From Mariniphaga sediminis (lineage in GTDB: Bacteria; Bacteroidota; Bacteroidia; Bacteroidales; Prolixibacteraceae): a DNA stretch of 64,000 nt. The number at the start of each line of letters is the position of its first letter. Position 1 is the stretch's first letter. This document shows, in pieces, positions 1-9,900 of this stretch. The stretch spans positions 62,001 to 126,000 of the forward strand of contig NZ_QWET01000001.1 of NCBI RefSeq assembly GCF_003573545.1, in the 5' to 3' direction. A program made the translations under genes and the position numbers. Under the pieces are notes generated by a model. That model worked only from the letters and a program-made list of their open reading frames with translations, did no database searches and was not told the DNA's origin.

Positions 1-1333
1 CCGAGAACTCGTATGTAGCTTTCCCTGACACATCTGCCTTACATTTTGGAACAGAAGACTTTTCTTTTGCTGTTTGGGTGAAGTTTCCTGCTGTTGGGGG
101 AACCCCGGTTATTTTAAGCAATAAAGATTTTTCCAGTGCAACAGGGGCAGGTTTCAGCCTTTACCTTGATCATGCAGATACTCCCGGGAGTAAACAATGG
201 GGGGTAAGTTTTGCAGATGGCAGCGGGAATACACTAAAGTGGGAAGCATCGGATCACGGGGGTGCCAGTATTGCAGATGACCAATGGCATTTTATAGCGG
301 TATCGTTTGAGCGTAACGGGATGATGACAGTTAACCTGGACGGGGAACTGATGGATGGGGCGATGGATATGTCTGTATGCCCGGGAAGTGCTTACGAAGC
401 CGGGCACGCTTACCCGTTAACACTGCTTCAGGACAGGACCGGGGCTAACCCGGACAAAGTATCCGGTAATGTTGATGACTTTCGGTTGTGGGGCCGGGCG
501 TTAACAGAAGAAGAGATGTCAACTGTTTATGTATCAGATACCACAGGAAAAGACAGAGAACTGGTTTACCTCCCGCTGGACAGTGATTTGAAGGATGCCA
601 GCGGGAATGGTTACGATGCTACGGATGCAGGAACGGTTGCCACGACATTTGTCAGTGATCCTGACCGGGGACAGGTAGCATATTTTGATCGTTTGTCGCA
701 TGCTGCATTACCCAAGGTTGATGACTTGCGGCTTGGTACCCGTGATTTTTCATTTTCGCTATGGATTAAATGTTCAGCAGCACCTTATACCCCGGTGATA
801 GTAAGTAACAAGGACCTGGGTGCGCTCGGAGCAACACGAAAGAAAGGTTTTGCTTTTTTCACGAACGAGTCCAACAAATCTTCCGGAGACAGGTGGTCGG
901 TGAATTTTGCAAACGGAGAAACGGAAGAAGGGGGTAGCGGAGAGGCTATACGGTGGAACGCGAAAGACAACAATATACCTACCATTGCAGATGATAAATG
1001 GCACTTTGTGGCTATTTCATTTGACCGTGACAAAACGATGGACATATACCTGGATGGGGAGTTGCAACCCGGTTCTCTGGATATCGGGGTAATGGCCAAT
1101 GGAATGGCGCATGATGATGTTAATGATTACCCCATTATGCTGATGCAGGATGGCAGTGGTAAATTTTGGATGGATATACCGGCCAGCATGGACGAATTCC
1201 GGTTTTGGGGACGGCCGCTTAAACCATCGGAGGTAAGAAGTTTATATAATAATGAACTGGTCACATCAACAGAAGAAGTCTTACAGAAAGGTGAATCTGC
1301 TCTTGAAATGCGGGTTTACCCGAACCCGGCAAG
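1..1333 (+). repeat. Direct repeat copy 1 (LamG-LamG block)
   Basis: This block matches 2935-4267 at a constant offset of 2,934 bp. By eye I find only two substitutions, T1266 versus G4200 and G1299 versus A4233, and no indels. Similarity then drops abruptly at 1334/4268, inside the sorting domain. The left limit is unknown because the window starts inside the repeat. Confidence 0.95.
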
Positions 1334-1553
1334 TTCAGTTGTCACGGTTACTTTCAATTCGAAAAGATTTGGAGACGCAAAAGTCATGATATATAATACC
1401 TTGGGGACATTGGTTAATGAGATTCCGGTTACGGCGGAGCAGGGAATAAATCGGACAACCTTTGATGTTAATGAATGGGTAACGGGCATTTACCTGGTAC
1501 GGATTGTAAACGGTGAAAAATCGGAAACCATTCAAATGGTTGTTTCCAAATGA
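1..1553 (+). CDS. Secreted LamG-repeat protein with T9SS sorting tail (5' truncated by window edge)
   Basis: The reading frame is open from base 3 and runs to a TGA at 1551-1553, so the true start lies left of the window. A GTG at 78 is internal to a LamG domain and is not a plausible start. The visible part holds two LamG/concanavalin-like jelly-roll domains, each ending in a 'DDFRLWGRAL' or 'DEFRFWGRPL' type segment. A C-terminal type IX secretion sorting domain follows ('YPNPAS' start, 'GIYLVRI' near the end). Such domains bind glycans or act as spacers on secreted enzymes, and the tail predicts export by the Por system to the surface or medium. Bases 1-1333 are nearly identical to part of the next gene, which begins 18 bp downstream. 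By analogy the missing N-terminus may be a glycosidase-like domain, but that is not visible here. Confidence 0.85.
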   Translation, partial: ENSYVAFPDTSALHFGTEDFSFAVWVKFPAVGGTPVILSNKDFSSATGAGFSLYLDHADTPGSKQWGVSFADGSGNTLKWEASDHGGASIADDQWHFIAVSFERNGMMTVNLDGELMDGAMDMSVCPGSAYEAGHAYPLTLLQDRTGANPDKVSGNVDDFRLWGRALTEEEMSTVYVSDTTGKDRELVYLPLDSDLKDASGNGYDATDAGTVATTFVSDPDRGQVAYFDRLSHAALPKVDDLRLGTRDFSFSLWIKCSAAPYTPVIVSNKDLGALGATRKKGFAFFTNESNKSSGDRWSVNFANGETEEGGSGEAIRWNAKDNNIPTIADDKWHFVAISFDRDKTMDIYLDGELQPGSLDIGVMANGMAHDDVNDYPIMLMQDGSGKFWMDIPASMDEFRFWGRPLKPSEVRSLYNNELVTSTEEVLQKGESALEMRVYPNPASSVVTVTFNSKRFGDAKVMIYNTLGTLVNEIPVTAEQGINRTTFDVNEWVTGIYLVRIVNGEKSETIQMVVSK

Positions 1554-1571
1554 AAAACAAAAATCATTGAA

Positions 1572-4487
1572 ATGAAAAACTTATCAATCATCTTATTCCT
1601 TTCTTTTGTATTGACAGGTATAAATGTTCATGCACAAGATACTTTAAAAACAGAAGGGCAGATACCGATATTGGGATGGAATGAAAGCCCTCCTCCGGAA
1701 AATACAGTGGACAGATTTGTTGAAATGAAGGAGGCTGGATTCAGCTACAACTTTACTCGTTCATATTATGATATTTCATCTGCAACAAATTTACTGGATA
1801 CCGCAGAAATGGCGGGAATAAAATTATTTGTCTGGTGTCCTGAATCGGAAAGTGACCTTGAGAATACAGTTAGAAGTGTTATGAACCATCCTGCACTGGC
1901 AGGATATTATCTGAGAGATGAACCTCCTATGAGTGATTTTGCTGCCCTCGGTGAGTTGGCAAAAAGGATTCAGGCTCTTGACAGTGTACATCCATGTTAT
2001 GTAAATCTTCATCCCAATTATGCCCAATCATCTCATTTGGGAACATCGAGTTATGAAACTTATGTGAATACATTTATGAATACAGTTGATCTCCAGTTTT
2101 ATTCATTCGACCATTACCCAATACTGGCTGTTGATTCGGTTCGTTACTTAAGACCGGAATGGTATGAAAATCTGAAGATCTTTTCTGACGAAGCAAAAAA
2201 GGCGGGAAAACCTTTCTGGGCTTTTGCTTTGACCACTTCTCACTGGAGTTATCCGGTACCAACTGTTGCGGATTTAAGGCTTCAGATGTTTAGCAACCTG
2301 GCTTACGGGGCACAGGGATTGCAATATTTTACTTACTGGACAACCTACCTGCCGTTTTATAATGGGCCGATAGACATAAACGGCAACAGGAGTGTTGTAT
2401 ATTACCGGGTCAAGCAGGTTAATGAAGAAATCCAGGGGCTTTCGGGAGTTTTTTTAGGCTCCGGTGTTGTTTCTGTCCGCCATACGGGTAGTATCCCACA
2501 GGGAACAACCAGGTTGGCAGAACTCCCGGAACAGGTCAATGTATTGGAAACATCCGGGCAGGGGGCTGTTGTTTCGGTACTTGAGCGAGACTCACTGGCT
2601 TTTCTGGCAGTAGTAAACCGCGACTTCCGGAACTCAATGGATTTGACAATCAAAGGTGATTCCAGTGTCCGGCGTGTGCTTAAAGACGGAACGCTGGTGC
2701 CGGCAGAAATTAAACATATACGTACGATTGCCGTTGGGCCTGGCGATATAGCCGTTTTTACCTGGCCCAAAGGCGATTCCATTCGTTTTGAGCCGTTAAG
2801 AGGCCAGTTGATACACCTTCCGCTTGATTATGATTTGAAGGATGTGAGCGGGAACGGTATAAACGGTATTGATGCGGGAACCGAGGCCGTTACATTTGTC
2901 GATGACCCCCAAAGGCACAGGGTGGCAAACTTTACCGAGAACTCGTATGTAGCTTTCCCTGACACATCTGCCTTACATTTTGGAACAGAAGACTTTTCTT
3001 TTGCTGTTTGGGTGAAGTTTCCTGCTGTTGGGGGAACCCCGGTTATTTTAAGCAATAAAGATTTTTCCAGTGCAACAGGGGCAGGTTTCAGCCTTTACCT
3101 TGATCATGCAGATACTCCCGGGAGTAAACAATGGGGGGTAAGTTTTGCAGATGGCAGCGGGAATACACTAAAGTGGGAAGCATCGGATCACGGGGGTGCC
3201 AGTATTGCAGATGACCAATGGCATTTTATAGCGGTATCGTTTGAGCGTAACGGGATGATGACAGTTAACCTGGACGGGGAACTGATGGATGGGGCGATGG
3301 ATATGTCTGTATGCCCGGGAAGTGCTTACGAAGCCGGGCACGCTTACCCGTTAACACTGCTTCAGGACAGGACCGGGGCTAACCCGGACAAAGTATCCGG
3401 TAATGTTGATGACTTTCGGTTGTGGGGCCGGGCGTTAACAGAAGAAGAGATGTCAACTGTTTATGTATCAGATACCACAGGAAAAGACAGAGAACTGGTT
3501 TACCTCCCGCTGGACAGTGATTTGAAGGATGCCAGCGGGAATGGTTACGATGCTACGGATGCAGGAACGGTTGCCACGACATTTGTCAGTGATCCTGACC
3601 GGGGACAGGTAGCATATTTTGATCGTTTGTCGCATGCTGCATTACCCAAGGTTGATGACTTGCGGCTTGGTACCCGTGATTTTTCATTTTCGCTATGGAT
3701 TAAATGTTCAGCAGCACCTTATACCCCGGTGATAGTAAGTAACAAGGACCTGGGTGCGCTCGGAGCAACACGAAAGAAAGGTTTTGCTTTTTTCACGAAC
3801 GAGTCCAACAAATCTTCCGGAGACAGGTGGTCGGTGAATTTTGCAAACGGAGAAACGGAAGAAGGGGGTAGCGGAGAGGCTATACGGTGGAACGCGAAAG
3901 ACAACAATATACCTACCATTGCAGATGATAAATGGCACTTTGTGGCTATTTCATTTGACCGTGACAAAACGATGGACATATACCTGGATGGGGAGTTGCA
4001 ACCCGGTTCTCTGGATATCGGGGTAATGGCCAATGGAATGGCGCATGATGATGTTAATGATTACCCCATTATGCTGATGCAGGATGGCAGTGGTAAATTT
4101 TGGATGGATATACCGGCCAGCATGGACGAATTCCGGTTTTGGGGACGGCCGCTTAAACCATCGGAGGTAAGAAGTTTATATAATAATGAACTGGTCACAG
4201 CAACAGAAGAAGTCTTACAGAAAGGTGAATCTACTCTTGAAATGCGGGTTTACCCGAACCCGGCAAGCGGATTAGTAAATGTAGATTTTAATTCAAAGAA
4301 GGCCGGAGATGCTTATGTGCTGGTATTCAGTAATACAGGTGTATTGGTTAAAGAAATTCCACATCCTGTGATTAATGGATTGAATAAAGTAGACTTTAAT
4401 GTAAGTGGATGGCCCACCGGAATTTATTTGGTTCGGGTAGTATCTGGGGCTGATTCAGAGTCTATTCGTATGGTTGTTACGAAGTAG
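1572..4487 (+). CDS. Secreted TIM-barrel glycoside hydrolase-like protein with two LamG domains and T9SS tail
   Basis: The 971-residue protein starts with a Sec signal peptide (about residues 1-21, ending 'NVHAQ'). Residues about 30-370 read like a (beta/alpha)8 glycosidase. The segment 'YYLRDEP' places an Asp-Glu pair at residues 116-117, a position typical of a catalytic or sugar-binding acid, and aromatic-rich strands follow ('FWAFALTTSHW', 'YFTYWTTYL'). A small beta domain lies at about 370-410, then two LamG domains (about 410-620 and 620-875), then a T9SS sorting domain (about 890-971, 'YPNPASG' to 'GIYLVRVV'). I cannot place the barrel in a numbered GH family; GH42-like or an uncharacterised clan A member are options. 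The LamG part is a near copy of the preceding gene, while the sorting tail is clearly diverged. Confidence 0.88.
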   Translation: MKNLSIILFLSFVLTGINVHAQDTLKTEGQIPILGWNESPPPENTVDRFVEMKEAGFSYNFTRSYYDISSATNLLDTAEMAGIKLFVWCPESESDLENTVRSVMNHPALAGYYLRDEPPMSDFAALGELAKRIQALDSVHPCYVNLHPNYAQSSHLGTSSYETYVNTFMNTVDLQFYSFDHYPILAVDSVRYLRPEWYENLKIFSDEAKKAGKPFWAFALTTSHWSYPVPTVADLRLQMFSNLAYGAQGLQYFTYWTTYLPFYNGPIDINGNRSVVYYRVKQVNEEIQGLSGVFLGSGVVSVRHTGSIPQGTTRLAELPEQVNVLETSGQGAVVSVLERDSLAFLAVVNRDFRNSMDLTIKGDSSVRRVLKDGTLVPAEIKHIRTIAVGPGDIAVFTWPKGDSIRFEPLRGQLIHLPLDYDLKDVSGNGINGIDAGTEAVTFVDDPQRHRVANFTENSYVAFPDTSALHFGTEDFSFAVWVKFPAVGGTPVILSNKDFSSATGAGFSLYLDHADTPGSKQWGVSFADGSGNTLKWEASDHGGASIADDQWHFIAVSFERNGMMTVNLDGELMDGAMDMSVCPGSAYEAGHAYPLTLLQDRTGANPDKVSGNVDDFRLWGRALTEEEMSTVYVSDTTGKDRELVYLPLDSDLKDASGNGYDATDAGTVATTFVSDPDRGQVAYFDRLSHAALPKVDDLRLGTRDFSFSLWIKCSAAPYTPVIVSNKDLGALGATRKKGFAFFTNESNKSSGDRWSVNFANGETEEGGSGEAIRWNAKDNNIPTIADDKWHFVAISFDRDKTMDIYLDGELQPGSLDIGVMANGMAHDDVNDYPIMLMQDGSGKFWMDIPASMDEFRFWGRPLKPSEVRSLYNNELVTATEEVLQKGESTLEMRVYPNPASGLVNVDFNSKKAGDAYVLVFSNTGVLVKEIPHPVINGLNKVDFNVSGWPTGIYLVRVVSGADSESIRMVVTK
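2935..4267 (+). repeat. Direct repeat copy 2 (LamG-LamG block)
   Basis: Second copy of the 1,333-bp block at 1-1333. It encodes both LamG domains and the first residues of the sorting tail of the 971-aa protein. Near-identity in silent positions implies recent duplication or gene conversion rather than conserved function alone. Confidence 0.95.
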
Positions 4488-4521
4488 TAAATAATTAACA
4501 TATTGCATTATACGTTGGTTA

Positions 4522-4553
4522 AAAGGGGCTGTTTCTGTAGAGATGGCCTCTTT
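4522..4553 (+). terminator. Possible terminator after LamG gene
   Basis: AAAGGGGCT at 4522-4530 can pair with GGCCTCTTT at 4545-4553 in RNA (nine pairs, two of them G-U), leaving a 14-base loop. It is followed by an A/T-rich stretch rather than a clean T tract. The location 34 bp after the stop codon fits a terminator. Confidence 0.4.
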
Positions 4554-4736
4554 ATAATAGATTTATTTTATATCGATTGCTCGTTGTTCCTTTTTCTTTA
4601 CCTTGTCATCCCAATTCTATTTTTGGTGTTTTCGTATATGAAAAAACGATAAATATTTTATATTAGATCCCTTGTATTTTCCAATTAATGCTCTCTAATG
4701 ACAATTTAAATAATGGAGAAAATTATATTTTCCTTA

Positions 4737-4769
4737 TTTGCGAATCATAAACAAATTTTAATAAGTTTG
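4737..4769 (+). promoter_or_regulatory. Bacteroides-type sigma-ABfr promoter for the sigma/anti-sigma genes
   Basis: TTTG at 4737-4740, a 21-bp spacer, then TAAGTTTG at 4762-4769 exactly match the known Bacteroidetes housekeeping consensus (TTTG, 19-21 bp, TAnnTTTG). Transcription would start near 4775, giving a leader of roughly 170 nt before the sigma gene. Confidence 0.6.
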
Positions 4770-4796
4770 AAAAGATTATATGCTGGTTTTGATGGA

Positions 4797-4828
4797 TTGC
4801 TAAAGGAGGATTATGTCTTTTATATTTG
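4797..4828 (+). promoter_or_regulatory. Possible second promoter for sigma gene
   Basis: TTG at 4797-4799, a 21-bp spacer, then TATATTTG at 4821-4828 also resemble the Bacteroidetes -33/-7 consensus, with a slightly weaker -33 box than the promoter 60 bp upstream. It could be an alternative start site or chance in AT-rich DNA. Confidence 0.35.
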
Positions 4829-4943
4829 AAAAATTACTTTTGAATTTATGCTGACTTAATTCAGGAACATCATTTCTTTTTTTGACAAGTATAAGTTCCA
4901 AAGGCTTTTGGAAAGGGGGAAAGAAAGAATTTAAGTTATATTC

Positions 4944-5513
4944 ATGGATAACCTAACAGAGAAAGCACTTTATAAAGCCCTAAAATCGGGGCAACCAGAA
5001 GCTTTTAATGCTCTTTATTATAAATACCATAAAAAGCTTTTTGCTTTTATCTATAAGTTCCTGAAGAACTGGCACGATACAGAAGACTTGGTTCAAAAGG
5101 TTTTTGTAATAATCTGGGAAAAAAAAGAAAACATCGATCTCAACAAATCATTTAATAACTATATTTTCATAATAGCCAGGAACGAGGTGTATGATTTTTT
5201 GAAGAAGAAGGCATTAATGGACTATTGTGATGACTATGCTCTGAGTAATATAAAACAGACCGAAGAAGGTATTGAAACAAAAAGAATAGTAGAAACCATT
5301 TATTCACTTATAAAAAAGTTGCCTGAAAGAAGGCGGCAGATTTTTTTACTGAACAGAGATCACGGATTGACTTATAAACAAATTGCAGTGCGACTAAATA
5401 TTTCGGAAAATACCGTAGATACACAGATCCGCAATGCATTAAATTTTTTACGGGGTGAACTTCCCAGGTATTTAAAAGTAATGGTTTTGTTTCTTATCGA
5501 TACCATTATTTAA
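4944..5513 (+). CDS. ECF RNA polymerase sigma-70 factor (FecI-like, Bacteroidetes PUL type)
   Basis: The 189-residue protein has sigma region 2 at about residues 20-85 (AFNALYYKYHKKLFAFIYKF, then 'DTEDLVQKVFVIIWEKK') and a region 4 helix-turn-helix at about 120-175 ('LPERRRQIFLLNRDHGLTY', 'LNISENTVDTQIRNAL'). Length and layout match extracytoplasmic-function sigma factors found beside SusC/D pairs. The last about 15 residues are hydrophobic, as in the second sigma factor of this window. It sits directly upstream of a FecR-type anti-sigma gene, so the expected role is to transcribe the adjacent susCD operon when substrate uptake is sensed. The start ATG follows the purine-rich stretch 'gggggaaagaaag'. 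Confidence 0.93.
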   Translation: MDNLTEKALYKALKSGQPEAFNALYYKYHKKLFAFIYKFLKNWHDTEDLVQKVFVIIWEKKENIDLNKSFNNYIFIIARNEVYDFLKKKALMDYCDDYALSNIKQTEEGIETKRIVETIYSLIKKLPERRRQIFLLNRDHGLTYKQIAVRLNISENTVDTQIRNALNFLRGELPRYLKVMVLFLIDTII

Positions 5514-5680
5514 TCTCTATAAAAAAATTTTTACATTTTCCCTTCACGGAAAAAGGAATATAACCAGTACTAACAATGTGCGGTTTCTAATTCATATATG
5601 GTTAACTAATCCGGATGATTAAAATAGGATATCCGGATTTGGTGATAGCCAGTTAAGTTTTATCGGGATTAAGCTGTACG

Positions 5681-6820
5681 ATGAAAAATTTCAATATGCA
5701 AAGAAAAGATAGAATAATTGAATTGTTTGAAAAGTTAATTTCAAATCAGGCAGTCAGCAAAGAAAAGGAAGAACTTTTTCAGCTTATAAACAGCGAAAAT
5801 ATTGATGAGATGGTGTTTGCGTGGCTGAAAGATAACTGGGATAATGTTAAATACGATCAACTTAATATATCATCAAAAGCGATACTGGATAAAATCCATG
5901 ATAAGTTAGAAATTGAAGAGTCCACTGATTTGCGCAGGAAAAATCCTACAGGAGTACGGAAGATTATCCTGACCACTATGAAATATGCAGCAGCTTGTAT
6001 ATTGGGTTATGTAATACACCTGCTAGTCATTGCCCAAACTGATGAAAATTTGAACAAAGACATAATCCCTCAAACGGTTCAGTATAATGAAATAAACGTT
6101 CCCAAAGGTTCAAAATCTTATATCGTCCTGTCAGATAGTACAAAAGTTTGGTTGAATGCAGGCGCTAAACTTAGGTACCCTACAGATTTTCAACGGAACA
6201 CAAGAAAGGTTTTCCTGGAAGGAGAGGCTTTCTTTAATGTTTCAAAAAAAGGGGAAATGCCTTTTTTAGTAAATACTACCGGAATAGATATAAAAGTGCT
6301 GGGCACTCAGTTTAATGTAAAAGCTTATGCTGATGATAACAGTATTGAAACAACATTGCTGGAAGGATCGATTGAAATCATAGGACTTAAATCTGATAAA
6401 GAAGGTGAAAGTAACCTGATGCTGGAACCAGGTCAAAAGCTGGTATTGCTTAAAAATGAGAATATCCACCAGGTTTCGGATGTGTCATCTGAAAAGCAGC
6501 CTGAAAACGAAAATGTTACAGAGAGTATTCCAGTCAAAATAAAACGTGCCCAGGTTATAACTCTTAATGATACAGAACCTGAAGTATCATGGAAAGAAGA
6601 CAAACTGATTTTTAATAAAGAACGGTTTGGTGAGATAAAAGTGAAACTAGAACGCTGGTATGGCGTGAATATAAATGTGAAAGACAGTGAAATACTAGAT
6701 TACAGGTTTACAGGAACCTTTGATAAAGAAACATTTGAACAGGCAATGTTCGCTTTAAAACAAGCAGCAAAGTTTGATTATTCAATAAAGAAGAAAAATG
6801 TAACCGTTAAACGGAACTAA
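5681..6820 (+). CDS. FecR-family anti-sigma factor
   Basis: This 379-residue protein has a cytoplasmic N-terminal helical part (about 1-95), one membrane segment (about 106-122, 'YAAACILGYVIHLLVIA'), a periplasmic FecR beta domain (about 140-260: 'VPKGSKSYIVLSDSTKVWL', 'LEGEAFFNVSK', 'VLGTQFNVKAY', 'TTLLEGSIEI') and a C-terminal DUF4974-type domain (about 300-379, 'VSWKEDKLIFNKERFGEI'). It should hold the upstream sigma factor inactive and release it when the SusC N-terminal signalling domain contacts the periplasmic part. It lies 167 bp after the sigma gene. An alternative start five codons in (Met6) is possible. Confidence 0.93.
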   Translation: MKNFNMQRKDRIIELFEKLISNQAVSKEKEELFQLINSENIDEMVFAWLKDNWDNVKYDQLNISSKAILDKIHDKLEIEESTDLRRKNPTGVRKIILTTMKYAAACILGYVIHLLVIAQTDENLNKDIIPQTVQYNEINVPKGSKSYIVLSDSTKVWLNAGAKLRYPTDFQRNTRKVFLEGEAFFNVSKKGEMPFLVNTTGIDIKVLGTQFNVKAYADDNSIETTLLEGSIEIIGLKSDKEGESNLMLEPGQKLVLLKNENIHQVSDVSSEKQPENENVTESIPVKIKRAQVITLNDTEPEVSWKEDKLIFNKERFGEIKVKLERWYGVNINVKDSEILDYRFTGTFDKETFEQAMFALKQAAKFDYSIKKKNVTVKRN

Positions 6821-6899
6821 GCTCTTTTTTACTATGCGAATATTATTTTCTGGAACAATAAAATTATTAGCCTATGTGAATAAACTAAGAAATTAAAAT

Positions 6900-6930
6900 G
6901 GGGTGAAGAATATGCACCATTCTCCACCCC
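6900..6930 (+). promoter_or_regulatory. Hairpin in the leader of the first susC
   Basis: GGGGTGAAGAAT (6900-6911) and ATTCTCCACCCC (6919-6930) form a 12-bp stem with a single A-C mismatch around a 7-base loop. It lies 51 bp before the susC start and has no T tract after it, so it is more likely an mRNA structure, regulatory-RNA target or attenuator than a terminator. Confidence 0.5.
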
Positions 6931-6981
6931 AAGACTGTGTAAAATCATTCAATTTAAAATTCATTAACACATTTCAATCTT

Positions 6982-9900
6982 ATGAAAAAAAAATCTCATT
7001 TACAAGGGATAGGAGTATTTTTTTCTCTGTTCCCAAAAACTTGGTTGATTATGAAACTAACATTTTTACTAATTCTGTTTTGTGTTTTTCAGTCTTGGGC
7101 TGTAGTATCACAGAATACAGTAGCAACTATTAATATTAAAAATGTTCCGCTTGAACAGTTTTTTTCTTCAGTGGAAGAGCAAACTTCCGTGAAGTTTCTT
7201 TACCGCTATGAAAATGTTGAAGGGAAGTTAGTTAGTGTCAATATGAAAAACGCATCGGTTGATAAATTGCTGGATGTAGTTTTAACGGATAAGGGATTGA
7301 CTTATAAACACATGAGAAATAACTTAATTGTTATTGTTGAAGGTGAAGAAAAAGCAGTAACCGGAAAAGTAGTCGATGGGAATAATCTGCCTCTCACGGG
7401 TGTCAATGTTATTATAAAAGGAACCCTTCAGGGGACAGTTACTGACCTTGACGGTAATTTTGAGATAACTGTTCCAAACGATCAGACCGTGTTACAGTTT
7501 TCGTTTATAGGGTTTATCATGCAGGAAGTATTAGTTGGCGACCAGTCGGCAATTTACGTAACTCTACAAGAAGATACCAAATCGATCGAAGAGGTAGTCG
7601 TTACTGCCTTGGGTATTGAAAAGAAAAAGAAAACCCTGACATATGCAACCCAGGAGGTTGATATGGAAGGGATAACTACTGTGAAAGACGTTAGTCTTGG
7701 TAATGCATTGGCCGGAAAGGTTGCCGGGGTTTCAATTACTTCTTCTTCCGGTGCAAGTGGTGTTTCCGGCGATCCCCGTATTATCATCCGTGGCGATCGT
7801 TCCATACAAAACAACAACCAGCCACTTGTTGTAATTGACGGGATACCTCAGGCTTTTGCCGAGAGTATTGCCCCTTTTATGCAAGGCCAGCCTCAGCCGC
7901 CATTAGATAATTTGTCGAGCATTAACCCCGATGATATTCAGAGTTTAAACGTACTGAAAGGCCCTGCTGCCTCAGCTTTATATGGGTCGAGCGCCAACAA
8001 CGGGGTAATCGTGATTACGACAAAAAGAGGAGTGAAAGGTAAGCCCCGGATTACAGTTAATTCTGTTACCAGTTTTGATCTCCCGTATTTATATCCTGAG
8101 TTTCAAAATGAATATGCACAAGGTGCCAGCGGAATTTATCAGGCGACTGCTGCCAATACAAGTTGGGGCCCCAAAATGACAGGGCAAAGTGTTCAAAACT
8201 GGAAAGGGGAAACAGTAACATTATCTCCTCAGCCCGATAATGTTAAAGATCTTTTTTCAGTAGGTTATAACCTGACAAATAGTTTTTCATACAGTGCCGG
8301 TACCGAAAAATCATCTTCTTACTTTTCGTATAGTAATACTACAGCAAGAGGAGTATTGGAAGACAATAAAATGGTAAGACACAACTTTAATTTGCGCCTT
8401 ACTGCAGAGTTGATGGAAAACCTGAATATGGATTTTAAAATTACTCACTTCCGCCAGACTGTAAAAGACCAGCCTACCTCAGGGGACAATCTTTTTAGCC
8501 CCATGTGGCAGTTGGTTAAAATGCCACGGAGCATGCGGACTTCTGATATTGAAAATGGCTCGTATGTAACAGAAATGGGAAAACTTACGCAGAATACCTG
8601 GGCGCCGGAATCAACAGATAACATTAACCCGTATTGGGCGATGGAAGGTTTTGAACTGCCCAGCGCTCTTAACCGGGTAAATAGTTTTTTGAGTTTGCGC
8701 TACAATTTTTCTGAAAGTTTATACCTGCAAGTCCGTGGAGGAATGAATATATCTAATTCAGACAACGAGGAAAAAACATATTGGGGCACCCCGTACATTT
8801 ATTCCGGCTTCGGAAATTATAAAACCTCATTTGATAAAATCCAAAATCTGAATAGTGATATTTTATTGGGATTTGATAAAGAGTTAAATAAAGATTTCCG
8901 GGTTGGCCTTAATTTAGGTGCTGAGGTGAAAGATATGCAACGGAGAGGCCAGTGGGCAGAAGCAAGGGGCTTGTCTATGTTGAACAAATTTGCATTAAAT
9001 TTTGCCAGAAATATTATTACCGAGGATCTTGAAACACGGATTCAAAAACAGTCAATTTACGGGATGGGACAGTTTAGTTTCCGGAATTATTTGTTCCTGG
9101 ATGTAACGGCACGAAGAGACTGGAGTTCAACCCTGCCGGAACCTCATGATTATTTTTACCCGTCAGTTGGGCTGTCCGGAATTATTAGCGATATGATTGA
9201 CCTTCCCGATGCAATTACTTTTATAAAACTACGCGGTTCCTATGCCGAAGTTGGTAATGATGCCGGATTTGCCAGTATATTCCAGGCATATAACAGCGAT
9301 TCAAGTGGCCCTCTTGGAATGATTACCCCGAAAAGCACAAAAGTTGCCGAACAACTTATTCCGGAAAAAACCAAATCTTGGGAAGCCGGCGCCGACCTGA
9401 AGTTTTTTGACAACAGGTTGGGACTCGATTTTACCTGGTATAAATCGAATACGTATAACCAGTTAGTGCGGATTACCAATCCTCCATCATCCGGTTTTAG
9501 TTCTGCATGGCTTAATTGTGGAAATATCCAGAATACCGGGGTGGAAATTATGGTGTATGCAACACCCGTTAAAACACACAATTTCAAATGGGATGTAAAC
9601 TTTAATTTTGCACGTAATAAGAATAAAGTTATTGAACTTACTGAGTTTATAGACAGGTATGAGATTGAAACACCCAACTTGTCAATGGGGGAAACATGGA
9701 TTATCGAAGGCAGGCCATTCGGAGAGATATTTACCTACGGTTTTAAGCGCAATGCGAATGGAAAAATTATTGTTGGTTCTAATGGTATTCCGCTTATCGA
9801 TCATGGAAAAGCCGACGTTTATTTAGGAAATTTCAATTACGATTGGAGAAGTGGGCTCACCAATAGTTTTAGCTACAAAAATTGGCATATGTCATTCTTA

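Larger units (their letters stand above)
4488..4943 (+). other. Intergenic region between LamG genes and sigma factor
   Basis: This 456-bp AT-rich gap has no convincing coding region. It contains a weak hairpin just after the upstream stop (4522-4553) and one or two Bacteroides-type promoters (4737-4769 and 4797-4828) reading toward the sigma gene. The separation supports a new transcription unit starting here. Confidence 0.7.

Noticed and set aside
785-1099. Antisense open frame repeated identically at 3719-4033
   Set aside because: It is the reverse shadow of the duplicated LamG coding block. It has no signal, motif or start context of its own, and its identity is explained by the direct repeat.
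6903-7133. Small + strand open frame overlapping the susC start
   Set aside because: It lies in another frame over the susC signal peptide, and its only distinctive part is the leader hairpin. No coding signature.
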